A stretch of DNA of 36,012 nt from Eggerthellales bacterium (GCA_029006935.1 JAQXGX010000034.1:1-36012), one strand, 5' to 3'; positions 1 through 8,234 are shown, counted from the stretch's first letter. The notes: generated from the letters alone by a model not told the origin. Numbers and translations are program-made.

Positions 1-31
1 TGACTTCCTTGTGCATGGTGGTTGCTTCCAT
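1..31 (-). CDS. Possible start of the next gene downstream of the GTPase (partial, runs off the left edge)
   Basis: An ATG at 31..29 on the minus strand follows the GTPase stop codon by 9 bases, with a GGAAG ribosome-binding-like stretch between them. Only ten codons, reading MEATTMHKEV, lie inside the window, so no family can be assigned. The close spacing suggests it is co-transcribed with the GTPase gene. It could equally be a chance open stretch. Confidence 0.3.
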   Translation of the reverse strand, partial: MEATTMHKEV

Positions 32-40
32 GGGGCTTCC

Positions 41-1174
41 CTATTCCAATCCAGATCCTGCATAGCGGCTGGCGCGACCGCCGTTTCGACGGCCCTCATC
101 GGCAAAGCCGAAGCACTCGGTGAAGATGATGTTGCACTTCAGGTCGTACTGGGCCTTGATGGCGTCCAGCGCATCCTCCATGACCTCGCCCATGACCTGG
201 CTTTCGCACACGGCGCGGGCGTTCACCACAATGGACATGGCAGCATAGGGGTTGCGCAATCTGCTTTCGTACTCAACATCGTAGTCCACGCCCACCAGGG
301 AGCACTTCACGAAGTCGTCCCCTTCCCCGGCCGCGAACAGCTTCAGGTGGGGCACGTTGCGCTTGGCTTCGATAAGACCGTAGCGAATGGCCTCCATGAA
401 GTCGTCCACCACCTGGTTGAAGTCTATGTTTTCCTCGTTGCGCTGGCGGGCGAAGAAGCGACGGTTATACCAGCACATCTTCTCCTCCGCGGCGTTGAAC
501 TCGTCGGAGCCGTAGCCGATCTCCTTGTGCTCGGCGGGGCTGCGATGGGACAGCACGTAGTCCACCACCTGCTCCACGCCCTCCCCCGTGCGGGCGCTCA
601 TGGTCATGACGGGCACGTCCGGATAAGCGGTCTTGATGAACTCCAGGTCAGCGGCCAGTTCTTCGGGGCTCAGCAGGTCGATCTTGTTCAGCACGATCAG
701 ATCCGCCTCCGCCAGCTGGGCGTTCAGCAAAAAGCGCATCTCCTCCGGAAGGTTGATGTTGGCCCGCTCGGGCAAAATCATGCGCAAGCGCTCCGGATCC
801 ACCAGGCAGGTGAAGGGCAGCAGGTCGAACCGACCCGGATAGTCCTGCTTCAGCTTCAGGTACACATGGTCCAGACCGCCGATGCCGCAGCCGGGAATGT
901 CGCTCATGACCAGGTCGCAGCCGCCGTTGGCAAGGCGGTGGATGTGATCGACCAGATCCTCGGTTACGTAGCAGATGCAGTCGCCGGTAATCTCGTTAAT
1001 GTCCACGTCGGCGGTGCGGGTGTAGTCGGCGTCCACCAGGTTCTTGGCGCCCAGATCGTTGGCGATGATGCCCGCCTTGCCGTACTTGCGGTTGATGACG
1101 CGAGCCATGGCAATCATGCTAGTGGTCTTGCCGGACCCCAGAAAGCCGCTGACGATCATGTACTTGGTTGCCAC
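41..1174 (-). CDS. G3E-family P-loop GTPase (CobW/HypB/UreG-like), 377 aa
   Basis: The N-terminus carries a P-loop GFLGSGKTT at residues 10-18, a Walker-B-like SDIPGCG at 91-97 and the guanine-specificity motif NKID at 163-166. These mark a SIMIBI GTPase of the G3E group, whose members load metals or cofactors into target enzymes or activate corrinoid proteins. The switch region reads EITGDCICY (61-69). This resembles the metal-binding CxCC motif of CobW-like chaperones but keeps only two cysteines (C66, C68), so it is neither a typical CobW nor HypB. The C-terminal 200 residues are not a recognised CobW_C domain by eye. The gene has its own promoter and a hairpin in its leader. The target protein is unknown. 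A role in nickel or molybdenum delivery to the enzymes in this window would be speculation. Confidence 0.85.
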   Translation of the reverse strand: MATKYMIVSGFLGSGKTTSMIAMARVINRKYGKAGIIANDLGAKNLVDADYTRTADVDINEITGDCICYVTEDLVDHIHRLANGGCDLVMSDIPGCGIGGLDHVYLKLKQDYPGRFDLLPFTCLVDPERLRMILPERANINLPEEMRFLLNAQLAEADLIVLNKIDLLSPEELAADLEFIKTAYPDVPVMTMSARTGEGVEQVVDYVLSHRSPAEHKEIGYGSDEFNAAEEKMCWYNRRFFARQRNEENIDFNQVVDDFMEAIRYGLIEAKRNVPHLKLFAAGEGDDFVKCSLVGVDYDVEYESRLRNPYAAMSIVVNARAVCESQVMGEVMEDALDAIKAQYDLKCNIIFTECFGFADEGRRNGGRASRYAGSGLE

Positions 1175-1214
1175 TGCGAATTCCCTTCTGACGTGCGTGT
1201 TTTTGGCCCCTTAT

Positions 1215-1253
1215 ACAGAGCGAGCCGAATGCAAGGGACGCATCCGGCTCTGT
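1215..1253 (-). promoter_or_regulatory. Leader hairpin upstream of the GTPase gene
   Basis: The arms AGCCGaATGC (1223-1232) and GCATcCGGCT (1240-1249) pair around a 7-base loop, and ACAG (1215-1218) pairs with CTGT (1249-1252) below a small bulge. The structure lies between the predicted transcription start and the ATG, about 40 bases from the start codon. It is not followed by a T-run, so it looks like a leader structure rather than a terminator. Function unknown. Confidence 0.45.
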
Positions 1254-1270
1254 GTTTCAGACCTGACCAT

Positions 1271-1298
1271 ATAATAGACCATATCCACTACTTGTCAA
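1271..1298 (-). promoter_or_regulatory. Sigma-70-type promoter for the GTPase gene
   Basis: On the minus strand a perfect -35 box TTGACA (1298..1293) is followed after 16 bases by TATTAT (1276..1271). It lies about 100 bases upstream of the GTPase start, in a locally AT-rich patch of an otherwise GC-rich window. Confidence 0.7.
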
Positions 1299-1395
1299 CA
1301 GTTATTTAGAGTCTTCAATGTATCAAGAACGCTCAAAACTTCCAGGGTAAAGGCAAAGGGAACGAAAAGGGCGAAAAGGGCGAAAGACAAGGCAG

Positions 1396-1432
1396 CAAAA
1401 TGGAGCGCGCGGACCCGCTGCGCACGGGCTCC
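1396..1432 (-). terminator. Possible terminator after the response regulator gene
   Basis: On the minus strand GGAGC (1432..1428) pairs with GCTCC (1406..1402), and an inner CCCG/CGGG stem shares the structure. The stem is followed by ATTTTG. The T-run is short, so termination may be incomplete. Confidence 0.4.
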
Positions 1433-1488
1433 GCCCCAAAGGCAACGCTGGCCCTGACGAAAAACAGCCGACCCTGAAAGAACCCCGT

Positions 1489-2127
1489 CTAAATGTTCAG
1501 CAGCTTGTTCCTAATGGCAAAATCCACCAGCTCAGCGCGGGATTTCAGATTCAGTTTCGCGTAGATCTTGGCCCTGTGGGCCTCCACCGTCTTGACGGAA
1601 AGGAACACCTTCTCGGAGATTTCGCGATTCGTATAGCCCTTGGCAAGCAGCTGGAGGATCTCCAGCTCACGCGGAAGCAGCGAAAGCAAGCGCTCGTTGC
1701 TGCCCCGCTCGGCTTCGTAGCGCTCCATGATGGGCTTCATCTTGGGGTGGATGTAGCGCCCTCCAGCGAACACGGTGTTCACCGCCTCGATCAGCTCCTC
1801 CTTGCTCGCGTTTTTGATCAAATAGCCGCTTGCCCCGCAGCGCATGGTGTAGTCAAGGTACTCGGGCTCCGCGAACATGGTCAGAATCACGATCTTGGTC
1901 TGAGGCAGATCCCGGGCTATTTCCTCGCAGGCCACCATGCCGCTTTGCCCAGGAGGCATGGAAATGTCCAGAAGCAGCACGTCCGGCTTTTCCCGCGAAA
2001 CCACGGCATACGCCTGGGTCCCCTCGGCCGCTTCCCCCACCACGGTAATGTTGGGATCCGTTTCCAGCAGCATCTTGAACCCGCTGCGGACGATCTCGTG
2101 GTCATCGGCTAGCACAACGCGAATCAT
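1489..2127 (-). CDS. NarL/FixJ-type response regulator, 212 aa
   Basis: The receiver domain (about 1-120) has the acidic pair D8-D9, the phospho-acceptor D54 in LLLDISMPPG, T83 and K105. A LuxR-type helix-turn-helix follows at about 146-205, with LPRELEILQLLAKGYTNREI and VKTVEAHRAKIY typical of NarL/DegU DNA binding. It starts 11 bases after the stop of the histidine kinase gene, so the two are surely cognate and co-transcribed. Lying last in the nitrate-respiration cluster, it is the likely regulator of that cluster. The inducing signal is inferred, not shown. No binding sites could be assigned. Confidence 0.93.
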   Translation of the reverse strand: MIRVVLADDHEIVRSGFKMLLETDPNITVVGEAAEGTQAYAVVSREKPDVLLLDISMPPGQSGMVACEEIARDLPQTKIVILTMFAEPEYLDYTMRCGASGYLIKNASKEELIEAVNTVFAGGRYIHPKMKPIMERYEAERGSNERLLSLLPRELEILQLLAKGYTNREISEKVFLSVKTVEAHRAKIYAKLNLKSRAELVDFAIRNKLLNI

Positions 2128-2138
2128 GACTACTCCTT

Positions 2139-3335
2139 CTACCGGTCAGGGGCCGATCCCATGGGAGCGGTCAGCGTGATCAGCGTTCCCTTCGGGCCAG
2201 ACTCAATGCTCAGCTCCGCATGGATCAGCGACGCTCTCTCCCGCATTCCTGGAAGGCCGCAACCGCTGCCACGCACGACCGGCTTCTCCGTGTCAAAGCC
2301 CGAGCCATGGTCCTGAACCGAAACCATGATCCAGCCGTTGGAGGCGGTCAGGGTCACCTCTATGTGGTCGGATTCGGCGTATTTGCTGGCATTGAGCAGC
2401 GCTTCCTGGCAGATGCGGTACACCTGGGTTTCCAGAGCAGGGTCGAAGCGGGGAATCTGCAGGTCGCCCAGGAACTCAATGCGAGCACCATAGGCACGCT
2501 CGAAGGCCAGGGCCCGGGAGCGCAGGGCGGGAAGAAGCCCGAAGTGATCCAAGGTGGAAGGACGAAGCTCCACCGAAAGGTCGTGAAGCTGCTCAAGGGC
2601 CATGTCGATTCCCGCGCAGACTTCCTGCAGCATCCCTTCCTGATCGGAGTCCTGCGCCAACCCCAAGGCAAGGCGCGCCTTCATAGCCGCCACCGCCAGC
2701 TCCTGGGAAATGCCGTCGTGGATTTCTCGGGAAATGCGCGTCCTTTCCTGCTCCTGGGCATGAATGACCAGGGAAACGCTGGAGTTGCTCATCGCGAACA
2801 AGCTTGCGGAGCCCACCGGCTCCACCGTGGACTTGCTGACCTCCTCAAAGTCCATGAAATCCTGGGCAACGACCTCAAGGTCACAGAACCGTCCGTCCAG
2901 CTCCCGCACGCATGACCGGAATGCAAGGACGTGGGCCTCCTTTGCCGTACGAAAGGCCATGAGCAGCACTCCCACCGTTCGGCTGTCCTTGCCCAGGGGC
3001 AGCGCGCAGAAGCTTCGCAGGTCTTCGGCAAAGACGATGGGATAGGACGAGTATTCCCGAGGATCCATCTCGGTATCTATATCGGTGAAGAGCATGGGCT
3101 TGCCCGCCTTCAGCACAATGCCGCCAATGCCCCGTCCGGGAGCAAGCATGATGCGGCGGAAGCGGTCGCTGGTGCTCCCCTGGCTGTACAACCACTTCAG
3201 CGGAGCACCAGGGAGGGCGGCCAGGCCCACGGCGGTGAAGTCGAACCCGTAATCGGTTCCCAGCCGCTTTACCTCATCGGCGTACTGGGTGCATTCTCCA
3301 TTCAGCGTGGCTTCAGAAAAACTCCAAAGGCCCAT
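2139..3335 (-). CDS. Cytosolic GAF-domain sensor histidine kinase (HisKA_3, NarX/NreB/DegS class), 398 aa
   Basis: Residues 1-150 look like a GAF domain, with PGRGIGGIVLKAGKPM at 66-81 and FCALPLG at 109-115. They are followed by a HisKA_3 dimerisation/phospho-acceptor helix in which SREIHDGISQEL puts the phosphorylated His at 206. The HATPase_c domain has its N-box around N315 (EALLNASKYA) and glycine boxes at DHGSGFD (342-348) and GSGCGLPGMRERA (356-368). There is no membrane segment and no NreB-type four-cysteine cluster, so sensing must be cytosolic through the GAF domain. The GAF domain recalls the stand-alone nitrate sensor NreA of staphylococci, here fused to the kinase; that similarity is judged by eye. 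The partner is the regulator 11 bases downstream. Confidence 0.92.
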   Translation of the reverse strand: MGLWSFSEATLNGECTQYADEVKRLGTDYGFDFTAVGLAALPGAPLKWLYSQGSTSDRFRRIMLAPGRGIGGIVLKAGKPMLFTDIDTEMDPREYSSYPIVFAEDLRSFCALPLGKDSRTVGVLLMAFRTAKEAHVLAFRSCVRELDGRFCDLEVVAQDFMDFEEVSKSTVEPVGSASLFAMSNSSVSLVIHAQEQERTRISREIHDGISQELAVAAMKARLALGLAQDSDQEGMLQEVCAGIDMALEQLHDLSVELRPSTLDHFGLLPALRSRALAFERAYGARIEFLGDLQIPRFDPALETQVYRICQEALLNASKYAESDHIEVTLTASNGWIMVSVQDHGSGFDTEKPVVRGSGCGLPGMRERASLIHAELSIESGPKGTLITLTAPMGSAPDR

Positions 3336-3426
3336 GAAGGAAATCCTTTCCTCTGACCTGCCCGATCAACAAAGGCGCTCCTAAGCCTGCAAGACGAGCG
3401 TGCCAAGAAGCAAAGCCCTGCAGCAG

Positions 3427-4332
3427 CTAGCTGTCCTTGAAGCGTACACCCACGGAAAGGCACTTGGCAGGACACACGTCCACGCACTTACCGCAGAGCA
3501 TGCAATCTCCCGCCCTCACGACAGAAGCAGAGCCCTCCACGACCGCATCCAGAATCTGAGGGTCGCACAGGCAGGCTTCCTTGCACTTGTTGCAGCCGAT
3601 GCACGTATCGGGCTCGGCAGAAACGCTCACCAAGCCCACCTTGCCCAGGACCTGGTAGAACCCGCCCAACGGACAGAGGGAACGGCACCAGACCCTATGG
3701 CCCCAGAACAGCTCGGCAACCACGATGGCCGCAAGGGTCACGCCTCCTACGGTGGAGCCTAGCACCAGACCCTTGTTCAAAAAGCTCACGGGCGAAAGGA
3801 CCTCGAACACCGGCACGCTCACCAGCGCGGAAAGAACCAGCACCGCCGCGGCAACATAGATCTTGGCATGCCTGGGCACGACCCGCTCGGCAAGCTTCTG
3901 ACCAGGGCGAACCCGACGACGCAGCCAATCGACCGCTTCCAGAACCAGGTTCACCGGGCAGACCCAGCCGCAGAACACGCGGCCGCGAATCAAGCCGTAC
4001 ACGATCAGCACCGGCAGCAGCCCTATGATCCAGTCCGGGGAAATGGTCTTGGCCGCGAAGATCGTCTGAAGCACGGCAAAGGGATCCAGCAAGGTCACAG
4101 GACCTACGCTGGAAGACGAAAGCGTGCCGAAGAACGGCAGGCTGGAGGGAGCCAGAACGGCATCGTCCGAAAGCTCGGAGAACGCACCGTTCTGACCGAA
4201 CAGAGACCAGCCCGCGGCCACGACCGGAACGCAGAACAGCAGCAACGCAAGGACCTGCACCACGTGCCTGCACGCACTCAGGCCGAACTTGCCTCGCTTC
4301 CCTTCTTTTTTCCGCTCATCCTTAGCAGCCAC
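3427..4332 (-). CDS. napH: NapH-like membrane ferredoxin, quinol dehydrogenase component, about 301 aa
   Basis: A polytopic membrane protein with about four hydrophobic segments. It carries two CX3CP motifs on loops (CGWVCP and CRSLCP) and two C-terminal 4Fe-4S motifs (CIGCNKCKEAC and CMLCGKCVDVCP). This is the NapH pattern. NapH passes electrons from quinol to NapG and on to the periplasmic nitrate reductase. I place the start at a GTG (4332) because GAGGAG lies 7 bases upstream of it; an in-frame TTG at 4347 has no such site. The gene follows napD by 19 bases and precedes the histidine kinase gene by 91 bases. Confidence 0.88.
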   Translation of the reverse strand: MAAKDERKKEGKRGKFGLSACRHVVQVLALLLFCVPVVAAGWSLFGQNGAFSELSDDAVLAPSSLPFFGTLSSSSVGPVTLLDPFAVLQTIFAAKTISPDWIIGLLPVLIVYGLIRGRVFCGWVCPVNLVLEAVDWLRRRVRPGQKLAERVVPRHAKIYVAAAVLVLSALVSVPVFEVLSPVSFLNKGLVLGSTVGGVTLAAIVVAELFWGHRVWCRSLCPLGGFYQVLGKVGLVSVSAEPDTCIGCNKCKEACLCDPQILDAVVEGSASVVRAGDCMLCGKCVDVCPAKCLSVGVRFKDS

Positions 4333-4351
4333 GGGCTCGCTCCTCAAAACT

Positions 4352-4606
4352 CTAGATACCGTCCGGGTAAAGGGACGGATCGTCCTCGAAATTCACATAC
4401 ACCAGGTTCACGCCCAGAACGCCGGGAATGGCCGCAAGGCTGCTCGCAACATCATGGGAGTCGTCTACCGTGTTAGCCTCGATGGTGATGACGATCTTGA
4501 AGTCGTTGATCTCATGCACCTCCACGCCCGGATGCTTCGGCAGCTCGGCAGCCACTTCCTCCGTCTGGTCCGCAACGGTGCTCACCAGCAAGCTGGAAAT
4601 AACCAT
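4352..4606 (-). CDS. napD: NapD-like chaperone for NapA, 84 aa
   Basis: A short cytosolic protein starting MVISSLLVS, with the beta-alpha-beta pattern of NapD: a HPGVEVHEI segment, then FKIVITIEA, then a helix and IPGVLGVNLVYVNFED. NapD binds the twin-arginine signal of NapA and holds it back until the molybdenum cofactor is inserted. Its ATG overlaps the TAA of the preceding dihaem cytochrome gene (TAATG), so the two are translationally coupled. Position between the nap structural genes supports the call. Confidence 0.87.
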   Translation of the reverse strand: MVISSLLVSTVADQTEEVAAELPKHPGVEVHEINDFKIVITIEANTVDDSHDVASSLAAIPGVLGVNLVYVNFEDDPSLYPDGI

Positions 4607-4977
4607 TACTTGCCCGCCTCGTTCTTGGAGGCCCCGGTACTCACGCCCGGAACATGGCAGGTGATGCACTGGGAGTGATCAGCAGCCAGATCCTTGATAG
4701 ACGTTGGGACCTCCACGGCATAGTGGTCAGCCGGCAGGGCGGTAGCCGATGCCAGCATGGGGTTGGCGTCCTGATTCGCCCCGTGGCATCCGTAGCAACC
4801 GTTGGCTCCCAGGTCCGCATACCTGTTTTCATGACCCGAAGGCATGGTGGGCGCCGCACCCTCGGGCACGTTGGCGTTCACGTCCTGCTTGGCAGGAGCG
4901 CTTCCGCACCCCGCCAGGGCCGTGGCGCCCAGTACCGCAGCCAAAGCCAGGGACAAGACCGTAACCTTGAGCTTCAT
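4606..4977 (-). CDS. Dihaem c-type cytochrome lipoprotein, NapB-like electron-transfer subunit, 123 aa
   Basis: A lipoprotein signal peptide ends in LAGC with Cys24 as the lipidated residue. The mature part has two haem-c motifs, CYGCH (61-65) and CITCH (104-108), and several other histidines (49, 85, 101) that could be distal ligands. It follows napA by two bases and overlaps napD, so it is the probable electron donor to NapA, as NapB is in proteobacteria. The lipid anchor fits a monoderm cell with no closed periplasm. It is only distantly NapB-like by eye, so I give no symbol. Confidence 0.85.
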   Translation of the reverse strand: MKLKVTVLSLALAAVLGATALAGCGSAPAKQDVNANVPEGAAPTMPSGHENRYADLGANGCYGCHGANQDANPMLASATALPADHYAVEVPTSIKDLAADHSQCITCHVPGVSTGASKNEAGK

Positions 4978-4979
4978 GG

Positions 4980-7571
4980 CTAGCCCACCTTCTCTACCTT
5001 CACGCAGGTCTTCTTGAAGTCAGGTTCCTTGGAAAGCGGGCAGTAGGCTTCCTGGACCACCAGGTTGATCAGGGTCTCCTCAGCGAAGAACGGAGCGAAC
5101 AGATACCCCTCGGGCGGCTCGGTGCGGCCGGCAGTGGAAACGGTGATCTCCACTTCGCCCCAACGGCTGGTCAGCTTCACGCGGTCGCCGTCCTTCAGGC
5201 CCAGCTTCTCCACGTCCTTGGGATTCATGTCCAGCAGCGCTTCGGGCAGAGCGCGGTTGAGCTCTTCGACGCGACGGGTCATGGAGCCGGTGTGCCAGTG
5301 CTCCAGCAGACGACCGGTGCAGAACACGAAGGGGTATTCCTTGTCCGGCACCTCTGCCGGAGGCTCCCACGGACGGAACACCACGGAGGGACGACGGTCG
5401 GCGCTCTTGTAGAAGCTGACGCCCTTGCGCAGGCCCGCCTCGCCGTACTGGCTCACGCCGTACTCGTCGAAGCCGTCCTCCTGCTTGCCGTCGCTGAAGC
5501 GCCACTTGGTGGCGTACCACTTGCCATCCACCTCGCGGCAGGGCCAGGTCATGCCATGGTTTTCGATGTACTGGTCGTAGGGGGCCAGCTGCTTGGCCTC
5601 CATCTTCATGACGCCCCAGCCTTCCACCTGGTCCACGTTGTCGTGAATGTCCAGCACCCGCTTGCTGGAGTAGGAGTTCTGGTTGGGATCGGGGTTGCTG
5701 AAGGTGCGGTACTCGTTCCACATCTCGGTCAGGACCTCGCGCTGGGTTTCGAACTTGAAGTCAGCGGCTTCCTTGTCATACCACTTGCCGAACAGGGCGT
5801 CGAAGGCGTCTTCCTTGCCGATCTTTTCGCCCTCAAGAACGCGCTTTGCGATCTCCATGAGCATCCACATGTCCCACTTAGCCTCTCCCGGAGGATCGAT
5901 GGCCTTTTCGAACACGGCGGTGCGACGCTCGCCGTTGCCGAACATGCCTTCGCGCTCAACCCACATGGCAGCAGGCAGGACCACGTCAGCGTACTGGGTG
6001 GAAAGGGTGGGATAGACCTCGCTCACGGTGATGAAGCAGTCGAAGACGCCGTTGTGCTCGCCGTCGCGGCCCAGGAAGCGGGTCAGGTCGGTCATGGATT
6101 GAGCCCAGTTGTTATGGGCGGTCCACAGGAAGTCCAGGTTGCCGTTGGACATTTCCCGGAACATCTTGGTGGTGTGATAGCCGGGAACGGCAATGTCCTC
6201 CAGCCAGCCTTCGGGAAGGTTCCACACGGCCTCGGTGTAACGACGATGCTGCGGGTTGGCCACGACCAGGTCCGCGGGGAGGCGGTGGCAGAAGGTACCT
6301 ACCTCGCGGGCGGTACCGCAGGCGGACGGCTGACCCGTCAGGCTGAAGGGACCGCAGCCCGGCTTGGCGATCTTTCCGGAAAGCAGATGGATGTTGTAGA
6401 TGTTGTGGTTCACCCAGGTGCCGCGGTTGTGCTGGTTTACGCCCATGGTCCAGAAGCTGGTGATCTTGAGCTTGGGATCGGCGAAGGCCTTGTACAGGGT
6501 CTTCAGGTCATCGATGTCCATACCGCTGATCTTGCTGGTGTACTCCCAGGTGTACTTCTTCAGGCGCTCCGCGTACTCTTCGAAGGTGCAGGGCTTGACC
6601 GCGTCGGCGCGCTGGCCGTCTTCGCTCTTGTCGTAGGCGTCCTTGACCTCCCAGTCGGAGTTGCCTATGTTTTCCTCGCCCATCTTGAACTGCAGATGAT
6701 CCTTGACGAAGGCTTCGTCGTAGGTCTTGTTCTGGATCAGATAGTTGGCAATGCAGTTCAGAATGGCCAGGTCGCCGTTGTTGCCGAAGATCATGACCTT
6801 GTCGGCGTTGGCGGAGGTGCGGGTGCGCAGGGTGGTCACGTCATAGTGCTTGCAGTCAGTCTGCTGCATGTGGGCCATGAACCGGGAGTACAGCATAGGA
6901 TGGGCTTCCGCCATGTTGGCGCCCCAGGTAATGATCAGATCGGCGTCGTCAATGTCGGCGTAGCAGCCGGCGGGCTCGTCGGTCTGGAACACGTTCATGA
7001 AGCCAACCACGGCGCTTGCCATGCACAGGCGCGCATTGGGGTCGATGTTGTTGGAGCGCAGGCCCGCCTTCCAGAACTTGGCGGTCGCGTAGCCTTCCAG
7101 GATGGGCTGCTGGCCGGATCCCCAGAAGCCCAGACGAGACTTGTCCTTCTTCCACGTTTCCTTGAGCTTGGAGGAAACCAGGTCCAGTGCCTCTTCCCAG
7201 GTGGCCTCCCTCAGGCCCTCCGCGGTGCCCTTGGTGGACTTGTCGTCACGGATAAGGGGCTTGGTCAGGCGGTCTTCGCCCGTGAGCGCCTTGGCCAGGT
7301 AGTAGCCCTTCACGCAGTTCAAGCCGCGGTTCGAATCGTTGTCCGGGTCGCCCACCACGCTGATGAGCTTGCCGTTCTTGCTCTGCACCAGCACGCCGCA
7401 GCCGCAGCCGCAGAAACGGCACACGGAAAGCTTGGTCTCGGTGTCAGCGCCGTTGGAGGGCGTGTTCTCCTTAGGAGAGCATCCCACCATGGTGGAAAGG
7501 GTGCCCGCTGCCGCTGCGCTGGCGAGCGCAACCGCGGTGCTCTTGATAAACGATCGCCTTGAAACGTCCAT
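4980..7571 (-). CDS. napA: Periplasmic-type nitrate reductase catalytic subunit (molybdopterin oxidoreductase), 863 aa
   Basis: The N-terminus has a twin-arginine signal SRRSFIK (4-10) followed by a hydrophobic stretch ending MVGC at 28-31, a possible lipobox. The 4Fe-4S cluster uses C51, C54, C58 and C86, with the conserved Lys88 in NCVKG. The molybdenum ligand is Cys183 in NARLCMASAV. The C-terminal molybdopterin-dinucleotide-binding region is present (GRLLEHWHTGSMTRR, then VKLTSRWGEVE). Length is slightly above the usual 830 or so residues. The ribosome-binding site GGAGGAA sits 6 bases before the ATG. Neighbours napG-, napD- and napH-like genes and a dihaem cytochrome make nitrate the likely substrate, though related enzymes reduce other substrates. 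Confidence 0.93.
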   Translation of the reverse strand: MDVSRRSFIKSTAVALASAAAAGTLSTMVGCSPKENTPSNGADTETKLSVCRFCGCGCGVLVQSKNGKLISVVGDPDNDSNRGLNCVKGYYLAKALTGEDRLTKPLIRDDKSTKGTAEGLREATWEEALDLVSSKLKETWKKDKSRLGFWGSGQQPILEGYATAKFWKAGLRSNNIDPNARLCMASAVVGFMNVFQTDEPAGCYADIDDADLIITWGANMAEAHPMLYSRFMAHMQQTDCKHYDVTTLRTRTSANADKVMIFGNNGDLAILNCIANYLIQNKTYDEAFVKDHLQFKMGEENIGNSDWEVKDAYDKSEDGQRADAVKPCTFEEYAERLKKYTWEYTSKISGMDIDDLKTLYKAFADPKLKITSFWTMGVNQHNRGTWVNHNIYNIHLLSGKIAKPGCGPFSLTGQPSACGTAREVGTFCHRLPADLVVANPQHRRYTEAVWNLPEGWLEDIAVPGYHTTKMFREMSNGNLDFLWTAHNNWAQSMTDLTRFLGRDGEHNGVFDCFITVSEVYPTLSTQYADVVLPAAMWVEREGMFGNGERRTAVFEKAIDPPGEAKWDMWMLMEIAKRVLEGEKIGKEDAFDALFGKWYDKEAADFKFETQREVLTEMWNEYRTFSNPDPNQNSYSSKRVLDIHDNVDQVEGWGVMKMEAKQLAPYDQYIENHGMTWPCREVDGKWYATKWRFSDGKQEDGFDEYGVSQYGEAGLRKGVSFYKSADRRPSVVFRPWEPPAEVPDKEYPFVFCTGRLLEHWHTGSMTRRVEELNRALPEALLDMNPKDVEKLGLKDGDRVKLTSRWGEVEITVSTAGRTEPPEGYLFAPFFAEETLINLVVQEAYCPLSKEPDFKKTCVKVEKVG

Positions 7572-7616
7572 GATCTTCCTCCCAGTCTTCCTTGCGGCCT
7601 TGCGGCCGGACTCCTT

Positions 7617-8225
7617 CTACTTACTCCCCTTTGCCTCTTGCTCGGCCACGCTCACGATACGAATGGGGACGGCAGGATCGCTAATGACGCAACGCTCCAC
7701 GCACAGCCCGCAACCTGTGCACGTTTCCCGATTGATCGTGGGCGCAAATTGCGCATGGATGGAATCTCCCTCAAGGCTGCCGAACTGCACGGTAATGGCG
7801 CGGTCGATGAGGGGACACACGCGATAGCACACCTCACAGCGCATACCCTTGAAGGCAATACAGGTGTTTTCGTTGATGACGGCATAACCCATGTTCACGT
7901 CGGCGCGGGTGGCAACATCCCGCAGGGCCTGGGTAGGGCATACGTTCACGCAGGGAAAGTCTTCGCACATACGGCAGGCCTGACGTCGAGCGTCGATGAA
8001 GGGGGTTCCGGCGGCAGAGCCTTCCCCCACACCCGCGATCTGAATGGCCTGGTAGGGGCACGCCTGCTGGCACTTGCCGCACTTGATGCAGCGCGCCATG
8101 AAATCGGCTTCGCCCTGGGCTCCTGGAGGGCGCAGAAGACTCGATGGCCCCTTGGCCACCGCATAAGCGCCCTGTGCCGCAATGAGGACAGCGGCTATTC
8201 CTGCTGCTGCTTTTTCAACTCCCAC
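7617..8225 (-). CDS. napG: NapG-like polyferredoxin, about 202 aa
   Basis: Four cysteine clusters for 4Fe-4S centres are visible in order: CIKCGKCQQACP, then CRMCEDFPCVNVCP, then CEVCYRVCP with an upstream cysteine, then CTGCGLCVERC. This is the MauM/NapG arrangement, which transfers electrons between NapH and NapA. The N-terminus is a hydrophobic helix rich in Ala, with no twin-arginine pair, unlike NapG of Escherichia coli. I choose the GTG at 8225 because GGGGGT lies 5 bases upstream; the TTG at 8237 falls inside a hairpin. It is the first of the nap genes proper and follows the ccm block across a 99-base gap. Confidence 0.85.
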   Translation of the reverse strand: MGVEKAAAGIAAVLIAAQGAYAVAKGPSSLLRPPGAQGEADFMARCIKCGKCQQACPYQAIQIAGVGEGSAAGTPFIDARRQACRMCEDFPCVNVCPTQALRDVATRADVNMGYAVINENTCIAFKGMRCEVCYRVCPLIDRAITVQFGSLEGDSIHAQFAPTINRETCTGCGLCVERCVISDPAVPIRIVSVAEQEAKGSK

Positions 8226-8234
8226 AGATACCCC

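Larger units (their letters stand above)
1175..1488. other. Intergenic region between the GTPase and the response regulator
   Basis: This 314-base gap holds no credible gene. Its left part carries the GTPase promoter and a leader hairpin. The middle (about 1359-1386) is a purine-rich run with the unit GAAAAGGGC repeated. The right part holds a hairpin followed by a T-run on the minus strand, which probably ends the long nap/ccm cluster. Confidence 0.7.

Noticed and set aside
5292-7562. Plus-strand open frame of 756 codons opposite napA
   Set aside because: Antisense shadow of napA, which has full catalytic and cluster motifs on the other strand.
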